Positions 1-7,225 of a DNA stretch of 12,925 nt are shown here, piece after piece (positions within the stretch are counted from its first letter, which is position 1; every line of letters begins with the position of its first letter). A program made the position numbers and the translations under genes. Under the pieces are notes generated by a model. That model worked only from the letters and a program-made list of their open reading frames with translations. It did no database searches and had not been told where the DNA came from. This DNA comes from Deltaproteobacteria bacterium. Its GTDB lineage: Bacteria > Desulfobacterota > Desulfobacteria > Desulfobacterales > SURF-15. The stretch is taken from assembly GCA_024644775.1 (NCBI GenBank), contig JAHEHB010000126.1:1-12925 (forward strand). Reading direction: 5' to 3'.

Positions 1-2093
1 CCCTGCGGAAACACGATCAAAGGGTTGATATCCAATTCTAAAATCCGGTCCCCAAAATCTTTCATCAATTTGCCGACCTTCTGCAGGGTCGAAACAACGG
101 CTCCGATATCCATCTTCTCTTTACCTCGATATCCTTTCAATAGTACAGACCCTTTGGTTTCATGGATCATTTCCCATGCATCTTGTTCTGAAACCGGTAA
201 GATCCTGTGCGTCACATCTTTAAATACCTCCACAAAAACGCCGCCAAGACCGAACATCAGGGCGGGGCCGAACGTTTCATCCTGGTAACTACCGACGATC
301 GTTTCCACCGCCTCGACACTTTCCTTTGCCATCTCCTGAACCAACACGCCGACCACTTTCGCATCGGTATTGAATACCGTTGCGTTGGCGAGCACTTCGG
401 TAAATCCTTCCTCGAGACGTTTCTCAGATTCGATACCGAGTTTTATAGCACCTGCTTCGGTCTTGTGCGGAATGTCTGAAGAAAGGACTTTGAGTGCAAC
501 GGGATACCCGATTTTTTGGGCGATTGTTTTTGCTTCCTCATCGCTTTTGGCGACTGCCTCACGGGTGATGGGAATTCCGTATGCAGAGAGGATCTGCTTG
601 CTGTCATACTCGTTAAGAAATCCGGCAGGTCGATCTAACATCGATCGAACCAGCCGTTGATTCGATTCCGTGAGTGCCGGGATATCCGCCTGCTTCAATG
701 TCTTTTTCCGTTTTGCCAGATAGTTTCCATATGTGACCAGGCATCCCAACCCCCTACCACAGGCCTCCGGCGTGCGGAATGATGGGATACCGTTTGTTTC
801 AAACAACCGCAGCGCTTTTTCGGCATTGGGATTACAAAAGGCGACCAATGGTTTTTTTGCCTCTTTGTGAATCTCCAAAATCGGCTTTACACCCAACTCC
901 GGTGCAAATTGGCTCGATGTCCCGACCACACCGACGACCATGTCGAAACTGGGATCATCCAACATGACCTCAAGACCTTTTTTAAATCCTCCACCGGCGC
1001 CGGCCATGGTGACATCCATGGGGTTTGATTTTGCGGCAAAACTGGGCAAGAATTTGGAAGCTGCTTTTATCGCCGCATCAGACGGCATCGGAAAATCCAA
1101 ACCCGATTGGGCGCCTGCCTCGGCCATAAGGGTCGCTCCACCCCCGGTGGTGGTGATCACCCCCACCCGGTTTCCCTTGGGAGGTGTTACTTTACAAAAG
1201 AGAGACGAAACTTCGAAAAGGTCCTCCAGTGCTTCTACCCGGATGACCCTTTTCTGTCTAAAAACGGCTTCGTAAATGGAATCCTCCCCCGTTAATGCAC
1301 CGGTGTGAGAGGCGGCAGCCCGTGCTCCGACACGGGTTCGACCCACTTTGAGCACGATAATCGGTTTGCCCGCTTGAACGGCGGATTCGGCAACTTCCAG
1401 AAATCGCTTCCCGTTCCTCAACGCCTCAAGGAATACGGCAACCACATCGGTTCGGTTGTCATGAAGCAAATACTCGATGTAGTCACTGGCCTCGAGATCC
1501 ATTTCGTTTCCAGTTGAAATCACATGGCTGAAACCGATTCCTCTGGCCGCAGCCCGTGCAACATATGCCCCGGTCAAACCCCCACTCTGTGAGATAAGAC
1601 CAATCCGCCCTTTGGGGATAGTATCCAATTCGTAACATACGATGGGCGACAAGATAATATTTTCCCCCATATTCGCAATTCCGGCACAATTCGGGCCCAC
1701 CACCCGCATACCGGCTTCTCTGGCCATGGATCTTGTGGCTTTCTGACGTTTGTCGCCTTCTTCATTCTCTTCGCCCATACCCGCGCTGTGAATGATGGCG
1801 CTTTTCACCCCGGTTTCAATGCATTCTTCCAATACCCCGGGAACAAATCGGGCCGGAATCTGGATAAAGACCGTGTCCACCGGTTCGGGAAGATCTTTGA
1901 CAGACGGATAGCATCGGTGGCCGGCAATCTCCTCCCGTTTTGGATTTACCGGATAAAATGTGCCGGTATACCCGTGTTTCAATAAATATTTAACGGTTCT
2001 TCCGGTAAATTTTGAAAAATCCGAAGATGCCCCGACAATTGCCACCGACTTCGGGGACAGGACATATTTCAGTTGTTCGACGATTTTTTCCAT
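1..2093 (-). CDS. ADP-forming acyl-CoA synthetase (acetate--CoA ligase family), 3' end cut by window
   Basis: Cytoplasmic enzyme of the NDP-forming acyl-CoA synthetase family, which interconverts an acyl-CoA plus ADP and phosphate with a free acid plus ATP and CoA. My minus-strand translation is open for 697 codons without a stop. Order of domains: an N-terminal CoA-binding Rossmann domain with VAIVGASSD near residues 17-25; succinyl-CoA-ligase-like domains with SQSGGLTGAY and the SHTGAL motif holding the probable phosphohistidine, His263; then a C-terminal ATP-grasp domain from about residue 490, with ILSAYGIP at 501 and HKTEAG at 543. It ends in DINPLIVFPQG, a usual near-terminal motif, so probably only about 10-20 residues lie outside the window. 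The ATG at 2093 has GAGGAG five bases upstream (2099-2104). It is the last visible gene of the minus-strand operon. Subunits alpha and beta are fused. The acyl substrate is unknown. Confidence 0.93.
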   Translation of the reverse strand, partial: MEKIVEQLKYVLSPKSVAIVGASSDFSKFTGRTVKYLLKHGYTGTFYPVNPKREEIAGHRCYPSVKDLPEPVDTVFIQIPARFVPGVLEECIETGVKSAIIHSAGMGEENEEGDKRQKATRSMAREAGMRVVGPNCAGIANMGENIILSPIVCYELDTIPKGRIGLISQSGGLTGAYVARAAARGIGFSHVISTGNEMDLEASDYIEYLLHDNRTDVVAVFLEALRNGKRFLEVAESAVQAGKPIIVLKVGRTRVGARAAASHTGALTGEDSIYEAVFRQKRVIRVEALEDLFEVSSLFCKVTPPKGNRVGVITTTGGGATLMAEAGAQSGLDFPMPSDAAIKAASKFLPSFAAKSNPMDVTMAGAGGGFKKGLEVMLDDPSFDMVVGVVGTSSQFAPELGVKPILEIHKEAKKPLVAFCNPNAEKALRLFETNGIPSFRTPEACGRGLGCLVTYGNYLAKRKKTLKQADIPALTESNQRLVRSMLDRPAGFLNEYDSKQILSAYGIPITREAVAKSDEEAKTIAQKIGYPVALKVLSSDIPHKTEAGAIKLGIESEKRLEEGFTEVLANATVFNTDAKVVGVLVQEMAKESVEAVETIVGSYQDETFGPALMFGLGGVFVEVFKDVTHRILPVSEQDAWEMIHETKGSVLLKGYRGKEKMDIGAVVSTLQKVGKLMKDFGDRILELDINPLIVFPQ

Positions 2094-2120
2094 AGGTTCT
2101 CCTCAGATTTCAAACCGTGG

Positions 2121-2633
2121 CTATTCCATCCTTTCGACAATGGCGGATACCGGATGCCCCAGAGAAATGCCGGATCCGTTCACATTGACTTTTCGATCCA
2201 TATCGGAATCTTCAAGCCCCACCAGTTTAGCGTCTGCCAGCACCTGGACGGAAAAGGCTTCCTGGATCTCCGACCGGTTGACATTGCCGTCGGTAAAGGT
2301 CTCAACGGTAATTTATCGGTCCATGATCGCCGCTGTGACGACATATTCCAGACTGTATTTCCCCTGGTATCCGGTTTCGGGCTGATGGTAGACCAAAACC
2401 CGGGGCAATAATTCCTCTCCGTATACGCCAATTTCTTCGACCCGATCTACGGAAACATCATGGGTTCGAACCAGATCAAGCACAATATCCGCAGGAGGGT
2501 GGGGCAATCCAAAACAGGGGTATATTTTTAGACCGATTCCCGGAAAAATGATGCTGTAAGGCGTACCCAGATCGCCGACAATTCTTTCCGTGATGAACCG
2601 ATCCGAGTAAAATGCAAATCCAAAGCCGATGGT
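2121..2633 (-). pseudogene. Chimeric remnant: MmgE/PrpD C-terminal half joined to thiolase C-terminus
   Basis: Non-functional relic lying between the TPP enzyme and the acyl-CoA synthetase. Read in the same frame as the upstream gene, directly after its stop, it gives an MmgE/PrpD-like stretch: GLKIYPCFGLPH (family motif KPYPCC..TH), then YHQPETGYQGKYSLEYV and AAIMDR. A TAA at 2315-2313 interrupts it; one base change to AAA would restore the frame, and similarity continues with ITVETFTDGNVNRSEIQEA. At EIQEA (2270-2256) the identity switches to thiolase: EAFSVQVLADAKLVGLED, then VNVNGSGISLGHPVSA, matching the thiolase EAFA and NVNGG.I.LGHP motifs. The end is degenerate (IVERME, stop at 2121): the thiolase TGAR after GHP.SA is missing. 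The N-terminal half of MmgE/PrpD (roughly 270 residues) and most of the thiolase are absent. The likely origin is deletion between two adjacent operon genes. The family calls are recognition from motifs, not a database match. Confidence 0.8.
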
Positions 2634-4256
2634 TCATCCTCTAAGCAGTTTTATATGATTCCCATAGGTTTCCGGATTTACGACGGCTTCGATCAAAGTG
2701 AGTTGTCGGCTGTTGATCGCCGTTTCAATAGCTTGGTCGAATTCCTCTGCCGTTTTTACCCGAGCCCCCCAGCCGCCGAAAGCCCTGATCAGCCGCGCAA
2801 AATCCGGATTTTCAAGCTGCACCCCCATGGGTGCCATACCCGCATTTTTCTGTTTTTCCTTGATGAGACCCAGCGCGCCATCCGAAAAGACGATGATGAC
2901 GATGGGAAGATTCAGGCGAGCGCATACTGCTAGCTCGTTAAAACACATCAAAAAGCTGCCGTCTCCAATAAAACAGATCACCTTTCTATCGGGTAGGGCA
3001 AGTTGAGCCCCAATGGCGGCCGGCAGTGCAAAGCCCATGGTACTCAATCCTTTAGAGACAAAATAGGTGTTGGGTTGGTGCACCTGCCACAGATAATGGG
3101 CCATGGAATTGTAAGCGCCGACATCCGTACAAAGTACACCGTCCAAAGGTGTTTTTTCGCGGGTTGTTCGTATGATATGGTGTAATGGAAGATCATCTCT
3201 GGAATCGGAGAGTTTCGTTTGGACCCGCTCACGTAATATTTCAAGATATGCGGGGTCCCATTCCGATTGATATGCAACGGTTGCGGATAGGGCCCTAAGG
3301 ATTCCTTTGATGTCTCCCACAATCTCCAGGTTCGCGGGATAGACTGAATCCACGTTTGCCTGAAAATCGATGTGAACTACCGGCAGGTTCGACCCCCAGG
3401 GCTTGGGAAGAAACTCTACGGGATCCACTCCGACAAGCACCAAAAGATCGCTTTTTCCGATGATGGCGTCTTCAAATGTACCCTTGGCAAAAGCGCCTAA
3501 AAAAACGCCTCCGTACAGAGGATGGGCTTCGTCAAAGACACCCCTTCCTTTTAAGGTGACCATAACCGGAGCGTTCAGTTTTTCAGCCAGCGCCGTTAAC
3601 TTCGAATTTGCACCCCCTCGCTTTGCACCGATGCCGGCCACCAGCACGGGCCGATTTGCTTTTCGAATCGTTTCCCTCGCGGCCCTGACGGCTTCAGCTT
3701 CTTTTGAAAGATTATGGGAGCATCGGATGGGTGTTTCCCGTTTACTTGGCCGATAATCCGACGGCTTCACCGCTTCATCCTTTGCAAGATCCAGATGCAC
3801 GGGACCGGGCCGTTCCTCTTTGGAAAGCCGGATCGTTTTTTCCATAATATCCTGAGCCCTTTTTGCGGTTACGGTGAGATGGCCCTTTGTAATCGGAGTG
3901 AAAAAGGATCCTTGATCAATTTTTTGAGTGGCGATAAATTCATAATGTTCGGCGCCATGCCGTTCGGAAATCGCCAGCAGCGGCGCGCGTTCCAAATAGG
4001 CATAGGCGACGCCGCTTGCCATGTTGGTTGCCCCCGGCCCGGTTATGGAAAAACAGACACCGGGTCGTCCCTTTATCTCACCATAAACCGATGCGATCAT
4101 GGCGGCTGAGCCCTCATGGCTGGTCAGGACGACCTCGATTCCAAGTTTAGATGCCGCATCGATCAGCTCGGTGGTCGCGCCGGCGCCCGGAATTCCGAAT
4201 ATCCGGTCGATCCCCTCTTCCTTGAGTATATTTGCAATCACATCAACAGCTCGCAA
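2634..4256 (-). CDS. TPP-dependent enzyme, acetolactate synthase large-subunit-like
   Basis: Thiamine-diphosphate enzyme of the acetolactate synthase/decarboxylase superfamily, 540 aa, the usual length. Three domains are visible: N-terminal PYR domain (about 1-165) with the catalytic glutamate in SHEGSA (Glu48) and the ITGPGATN motif; central domain (about 185-325); C-terminal PP domain with the diphosphate/Mg motif starting at GDGSF (431-435). The usual NN at the end of that motif is replaced by SD (458-459), a variation known in relatives. The start is TTG at 4256, supported by GAGGAG eight bases upstream (4265-4270) and an in-frame stop just before it. No regulatory small subunit is nearby, so a catabolic role is likelier than branched-chain amino acid synthesis. 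First gene of the minus-strand operon. The reaction is not determined: carboligase, 2-oxoacid decarboxylase and sulfoacetaldehyde acetyltransferase-like activities are all possible. Confidence 0.9.
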   Translation of the reverse strand: MRAVDVIANILKEEGIDRIFGIPGAGATTELIDAASKLGIEVVLTSHEGSAAMIASVYGEIKGRPGVCFSITGPGATNMASGVAYAYLERAPLLAISERHGAEHYEFIATQKIDQGSFFTPITKGHLTVTAKRAQDIMEKTIRLSKEERPGPVHLDLAKDEAVKPSDYRPSKRETPIRCSHNLSKEAEAVRAARETIRKANRPVLVAGIGAKRGGANSKLTALAEKLNAPVMVTLKGRGVFDEAHPLYGGVFLGAFAKGTFEDAIIGKSDLLVLVGVDPVEFLPKPWGSNLPVVHIDFQANVDSVYPANLEIVGDIKGILRALSATVAYQSEWDPAYLEILRERVQTKLSDSRDDLPLHHIIRTTREKTPLDGVLCTDVGAYNSMAHYLWQVHQPNTYFVSKGLSTMGFALPAAIGAQLALPDRKVICFIGDGSFLMCFNELAVCARLNLPIVIIVFSDGALGLIKEKQKNAGMAPMGVQLENPDFARLIRAFGGWGARVKTAEEFDQAIETAINSRQLTLIEAVVNPETYGNHIKLLRG

Positions 4257-4420
4257 AACTCTATCTCCTCATTTCAAACCCCAACAGATTGGAGCGATGT
4301 AATCCTTACCCGATCTACCCTCGTGCGGTGATCGTTACATTTTATTCCTGATTGTTCAATACTATAAATTGGCACGGTGATAAGAATATGTGATCTATCC
4401 TTGTTTAAACTTCAATAGTC

Positions 4421-4434
4421 CGATAATTTTATCG
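4421..4434. promoter_or_regulatory. Perfect inverted repeat, candidate operator
   Basis: CGATAA and TTATCG arms are separated by two T bases, giving a 14-base palindrome in the middle of the divergent region. The size and two-fold symmetry fit a dimeric regulator site, but no regulator gene is in the window and the hexamer arms are AT-rich, so chance is possible. Confidence 0.3.
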
Positions 4435-4581
4435 AGTTAAAAAATGTGAAATTTGAAATATGAAAAATTGCTCGTGGTTCTCTACTTTTACAGGAAACTG
4501 ACAATCGGAATTGGTCTCGTCACTTGTGATTTGCGTTTCAAAATGAATGATAGGATTGACACTTTAGAACAAACTCCAATC

Positions 4582-4610
4582 TTGACACACTATCTTAATT
4601 TTGCCATATC
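4582..4610 (+). promoter_or_regulatory. Candidate sigma-70 promoter for ABC/MmgE-PrpD operon
   Basis: A perfect TTGACA at 4582-4587 is followed after 17 bases by CATATC at 4605-4610, a weak -10. It would give a leader of roughly 130 bases before the ATG at 4745. The spacing is ideal, but the -10 matches at only three of six positions. Another TTGACA at 4556-4561 has an even poorer -10. Confidence 0.35.
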
Positions 4611-4744
4611 TTTAATCAAAAAAAGCTTTTATGTTTATCTTAAGGAACACTATCAGGAGTCAGCCGTTTTCCGCCGATGGATTACGGCCAGGTTTTTTTC
4701 ATAGGTACCGCAGTACGGGGAATCCCGGCAGGAAAGGAGATGAA

Positions 4745-5632
4745 ATGAAAATCATTCGTTCTACATTGACTGTCATTGTTGCCGTCGGCTTAATCGCCGG
4801 TTTCAGCGCCACAACCTACGCGAGTTGCGCCGGGGATATCCCCGACAAGCTCGTAGAGATCAAGAAGCGGGGCGAGTGTCGCGTCTGCTTCGTCCCATCC
4901 AAACCGTATCAGTTTAAAGATCCCAAGACCGGCGAACTGGTGGGTGCCGTGGTCGAAGCGGCCAAAGAACTGACCTCGAAGTATTTGAAGGTCAAATTGA
5001 AATGGGTTGAAACCGATTGGCAGACCATGATCGCCGCCCTTCAGGCTGACAAATGTGATATGATCATGTCCAACACCGGCCGTGGGCTGGGACGTGCTGA
5101 ATCCGTGTGGTTCACAAAGCCATGGATCATCGGTGCCCAAAGTTTTCTCGTACGCAAAAAGGACAATATCCGCAACAAGGCGGATTTAGACAAACCGGGC
5201 AACGTCATTGTCGTACGCCTCGGGAGCCGCGCTCACAAGACCTACACCGAACAGCATACCGATTTTTTCAAAAACGCTAAGATAAAGGCGGTTTCGCCTC
5301 CCGCCCTTCCGGAGCAGGAGGTGGCAAGCAGCCGGGCGATCGCCTGGGGTGCCGGCATGACGGAGACCTATCAGACGGCAAAGGCGAATCCTGACTGGGC
5401 GCAGTCGATCATCCTGCCCGAAACGCCTCGTGCGACCGGTGCCGGTTTCATCGTTCCTCAGTGCCAACACAACCTGCTGCACTATATGAATGTATTCGTC
5501 GACATGCTGATCGAGAGCCAGTTCATGGTCAAGCAGGCCGAGAAATGGGGTTTGGTCACGGATGCCATCGTCGCTCCCACGCAAACCATGGGGGATCTCA
5601 ACCGAACCTACGGCGCAAGCTGGGGTAAATGA
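4745..5632 (+). CDS. ABC transporter periplasmic binding protein, amino-acid type (SBP family 3)
   Basis: Periplasmic receptor of 295 aa that captures the substrate for the permease and ATPase encoded downstream. It has a classical signal peptide (MKIIRS, hydrophobic 8-20, then TYA before Ser27, a likely signal peptidase I site). The family-3 pattern is visible: QFKDPKTGELVGAVVEAA, then a DMIMSN motif followed by GRAESVWFTKPW, where Arg117 corresponds to the arginine that usually binds the ligand alpha-carboxylate. The open frame extends upstream to 4631, but ATG 4745 is preferred because AAGGAG lies just before it and the signal peptide begins there. Unusual for the family are several cysteines in the mature part, including a CxxC at Cys45-Cys48. 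First gene of the operon. Ligand unknown; an amino acid or a carboxylated relative is the best guess. Confidence 0.92.
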   Translation: MKIIRSTLTVIVAVGLIAGFSATTYASCAGDIPDKLVEIKKRGECRVCFVPSKPYQFKDPKTGELVGAVVEAAKELTSKYLKVKLKWVETDWQTMIAALQADKCDMIMSNTGRGLGRAESVWFTKPWIIGAQSFLVRKKDNIRNKADLDKPGNVIVVRLGSRAHKTYTEQHTDFFKNAKIKAVSPPALPEQEVASSRAIAWGAGMTETYQTAKANPDWAQSIILPETPRATGAGFIVPQCQHNLLHYMNVFVDMLIESQFMVKQAEKWGLVTDAIVAPTQTMGDLNRTYGASWGK

Positions 5633-5640
5633 CAACCAGG

Positions 5641-5669
5641 AGGCGAGGGGTGCCGACTCCCTCGCTTTT
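5641..5669 (+). terminator. Intra-operon hairpin with T-run (partial terminator)
   Basis: GCGAGGG (5643-5649) pairs perfectly with CCCTCGC (5659-5665), extended by G-T and A-T pairs outside, followed by TTTT at 5666-5669. It lies 10 bases after the binding-protein stop. Such hairpins behind binding-protein genes commonly reduce read-through into permease and ATPase genes and protect the upstream mRNA, so the receptor is made in excess. Full termination is unlikely because no clear promoter is seen before the permease. Confidence 0.65.
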
Positions 5670-5699
5670 ACTCGAAACCCTCACAGATAGCGATCGCCC

Positions 5700-6428
5700 A
5701 TGGAGTACACGTTTCGCTTCGACGTCGTTTGGAGCAATTTTAGTCTTCTGATCATCGGCCTGAAATACACCATCATGCTGTCTCTGAGCACGATGGCTTT
5801 AGGAACCGTGATCGGTATGATTTCCGCCTTGATCCGTATGCGAAGGATCAAGGTGTTGTCCTATCTGGTAATCGCCTATGTGGAATTTTTCCGAGGTACG
5901 CCTGCCTTGGTCCAGATCGTGTGGATCTACTATTGCCTGCCCATCGTGTTGGGCATCAACATTCCGGGGGCAGCCTCGCTTGTGTTGGCGATGGCGCTCA
6001 ACTCCGGCGCCTACCTTTCCGAAGTCTTCCGTGCCGGCATCCAGGGGGTTGACAAGGGACACATTGAGGCTGCGTGGTCCCTCGGGTTCACGCGTTTTCA
6101 AGCGACGCGACGCGTTGTTTTGCCCCAGGCGATGTATCGGATGCTTCCCACAATGGGAAACGTCTTTATCGGCTCCATTAAGATGTCTTCGCTCTGTTCG
6201 GTCCTCGGTATGACGGAATTGATGTACCAGGGCAACGTTCTTACCCAGAATTATTTTCGCCCGCTCGAGGTGCTGACAGTGGTGGCTCTCCTCTACTTCT
6301 GTCTGACCTATTCGACGTCGATGTTTCTCATCTTTCTCGAATACAAACTTGCCTGGGTCAAACGAGAGAAATTCCTATTCCGCCGGCAGGTCCGCCTCCT
6401 CTGGGCCCGCGTGAGTCCCGAACGATGA
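5700..6428 (+). CDS. ABC transporter permease, polar amino-acid (HisM/GlnP) family
   Basis: Inner-membrane permease of 242 aa, typical for the His/Glu/Gln/Arg family, forming the translocation channel, probably as a homodimer because only one permease gene is present. Hydrophobic segments lie at about 15-45, 52-80, 88-110, 150-170 and 190-215. The family motif FFRGTPALVQ is at 63-72 and the EAA loop that docks on the ATPase is at 123-144 (starts EAAWSLGF, ends VVLPQA). ATG 5700 lacks a strong Shine-Dalgarno sequence, which with the hairpin upstream suggests lower translation than the binding protein. Its stop overlaps the start of the ATPase gene by four bases (ATGA at 6425), indicating translational coupling. 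Confidence 0.93.
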   Translation: MEYTFRFDVVWSNFSLLIIGLKYTIMLSLSTMALGTVIGMISALIRMRRIKVLSYLVIAYVEFFRGTPALVQIVWIYYCLPIVLGINIPGAASLVLAMALNSGAYLSEVFRAGIQGVDKGHIEAAWSLGFTRFQATRRVVLPQAMYRMLPTMGNVFIGSIKMSSLCSVLGMTELMYQGNVLTQNYFRPLEVLTVVALLYFCLTYSTSMFLIFLEYKLAWVKREKFLFRRQVRLLWARVSPER

Positions 6429-7225
6429 CCGGAAAACCTGGAAACGGTGCCGTGTCCGCTATCCGTGTGGTGGACCTGCACAAGTCTTTTGGTGCGCTCG
6501 AGGTGCTCAAGGGGATTAGCTTCGAGGTGGCCCACGGTGAGGTCGTATGCCTGATCGGGGTCAGCGGCTCCGGCAAGAGCACACTGCTGCGCTGCATCAA
6601 CTTTCTGGAAACACCGAATGCGGGCCGTATTTACATCGACGGAAAGCTCATCGGGATGCAGGAGAATCCGGACGGCGGGCTGGCACCGGCCGACCCTCAG
6701 ACGCTGGCCGCTCAGAGGGCCCAGATCGGATTCGTTTTTCAACTCTTCAACCTGTGGCCTCACCGCACGGTACTCGGAAATGTCATCGACGCATTGATGG
6801 TCGTTAAGAAACTCCCTCGCCTGCAGGCTAGGGAGATCGGTATGGCGTCGCTCAGCAAGGTCGGACTCTCCGATAAATGGAATGAATATCCGACCACCCT
6901 GTCCGGCGGCCAACAACAACGCGTCGCCATCGCCCGGTCGTTGGCCATGCAGCCTCGTATCCTGTTGTTCGATGAACCGACCTCTTCGTTGGATCCCGAG
7001 CTGGTCGGCGAGGTAATTTCAGTGATGAAGCAATTGGCAGAAGAGGGGCATACCATGGTGGTAGCCACTCATGAAATGGGCTTTGCCCGGGACACAGCCA
7101 ACCAGGTGATTTTTATCGACAACGGCGTGATCGAGGAGGCGGCGGCGCCCTCGCTCCTCTTTACGGCACCGGAAAAAGAGCGCACCCGTGCCTTCCTTAA
7201 TCGCGCCCTCAGGGAGAATCCATGA
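6425..7225 (+). CDS. ABC transporter ATP-binding protein, polar amino-acid (GlnQ/HisP) family
   Basis: Cytoplasmic ATPase of 266 aa that powers the importer. All motifs are intact: Walker A GVSGSGKST (45-53), Q-loop Gln106 in FVFQLFNLWPH, signature LSGGQQQR (159-166), Walker B ILLFDEP (179-185) with catalytic Glu184, D-loop SSLD, and switch His216 in VATHEMGFA. A small insert at about residues 78-94 before the Q-loop region (MQENPDGGLAPADPQ) is slightly longer than in GlnQ. The gene overlaps the permease by four bases and the following MmgE/PrpD gene by four bases (ATGA at 7222), so four proteins are made from one coupled mRNA. Confidence 0.95.
   Translation: MTGKPGNGAVSAIRVVDLHKSFGALEVLKGISFEVAHGEVVCLIGVSGSGKSTLLRCINFLETPNAGRIYIDGKLIGMQENPDGGLAPADPQTLAAQRAQIGFVFQLFNLWPHRTVLGNVIDALMVVKKLPRLQAREIGMASLSKVGLSDKWNEYPTTLSGGQQQRVAIARSLAMQPRILLFDEPTSSLDPELVGEVISVMKQLAEEGHTMVVATHEMGFARDTANQVIFIDNGVIEEAAAPSLLFTAPEKERTRAFLNRALRENP

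Larger units (their letters stand above)
4257..4744. other. Divergent intergenic control region
   Basis: 488 bp AT-rich gap between two operons transcribed away from each other, so it should carry both promoters. I see a perfect inverted repeat at 4421-4434, a TTGACA-type candidate promoter at 4582-4610 reading right, and a TATAGT hexamer on the minus strand at 4366-4361 that lacks a convincing -35. No convincing coding sequence or RNA gene is seen. An 83-codon open frame at 4453-4704 has no good ribosome site and low-complexity composition; I treat it as chance. Confidence 0.7.

Noticed and set aside
25..2385. Several plus-strand open frames of 60-141 codons
   Set aside because: They are antisense shadows of the acyl-CoA synthetase gene and the relic.
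2180..2431. 83-codon minus-strand open frame over the relic
   Set aside because: Its translation resembles no family; the motifs are in the neighbouring frame that contains the TAA.
4370..4386. TGGCAC resembling a sigma-54 -24 element
   Set aside because: No TTGC-type -12 element at the required spacing follows it on either reading.
4453..4704. 83-codon open frame in the divergent region
   Set aside because: No good ribosome site, no recognisable motif, and it overlaps the likely promoter of the binding-protein operon.
4631..4744. Upstream extension of the binding-protein gene
   Set aside because: The extension would place 38 residues before a classical signal peptide; ATG 4745 has AAGGAG directly upstream.
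4820..4834. Possible lipoprotein signal in the binding protein (TYASC)
   Set aside because: The -3 position is Tyr, not the Leu-type residue expected in a lipobox; cleavage after TYA by signal peptidase I fits better.
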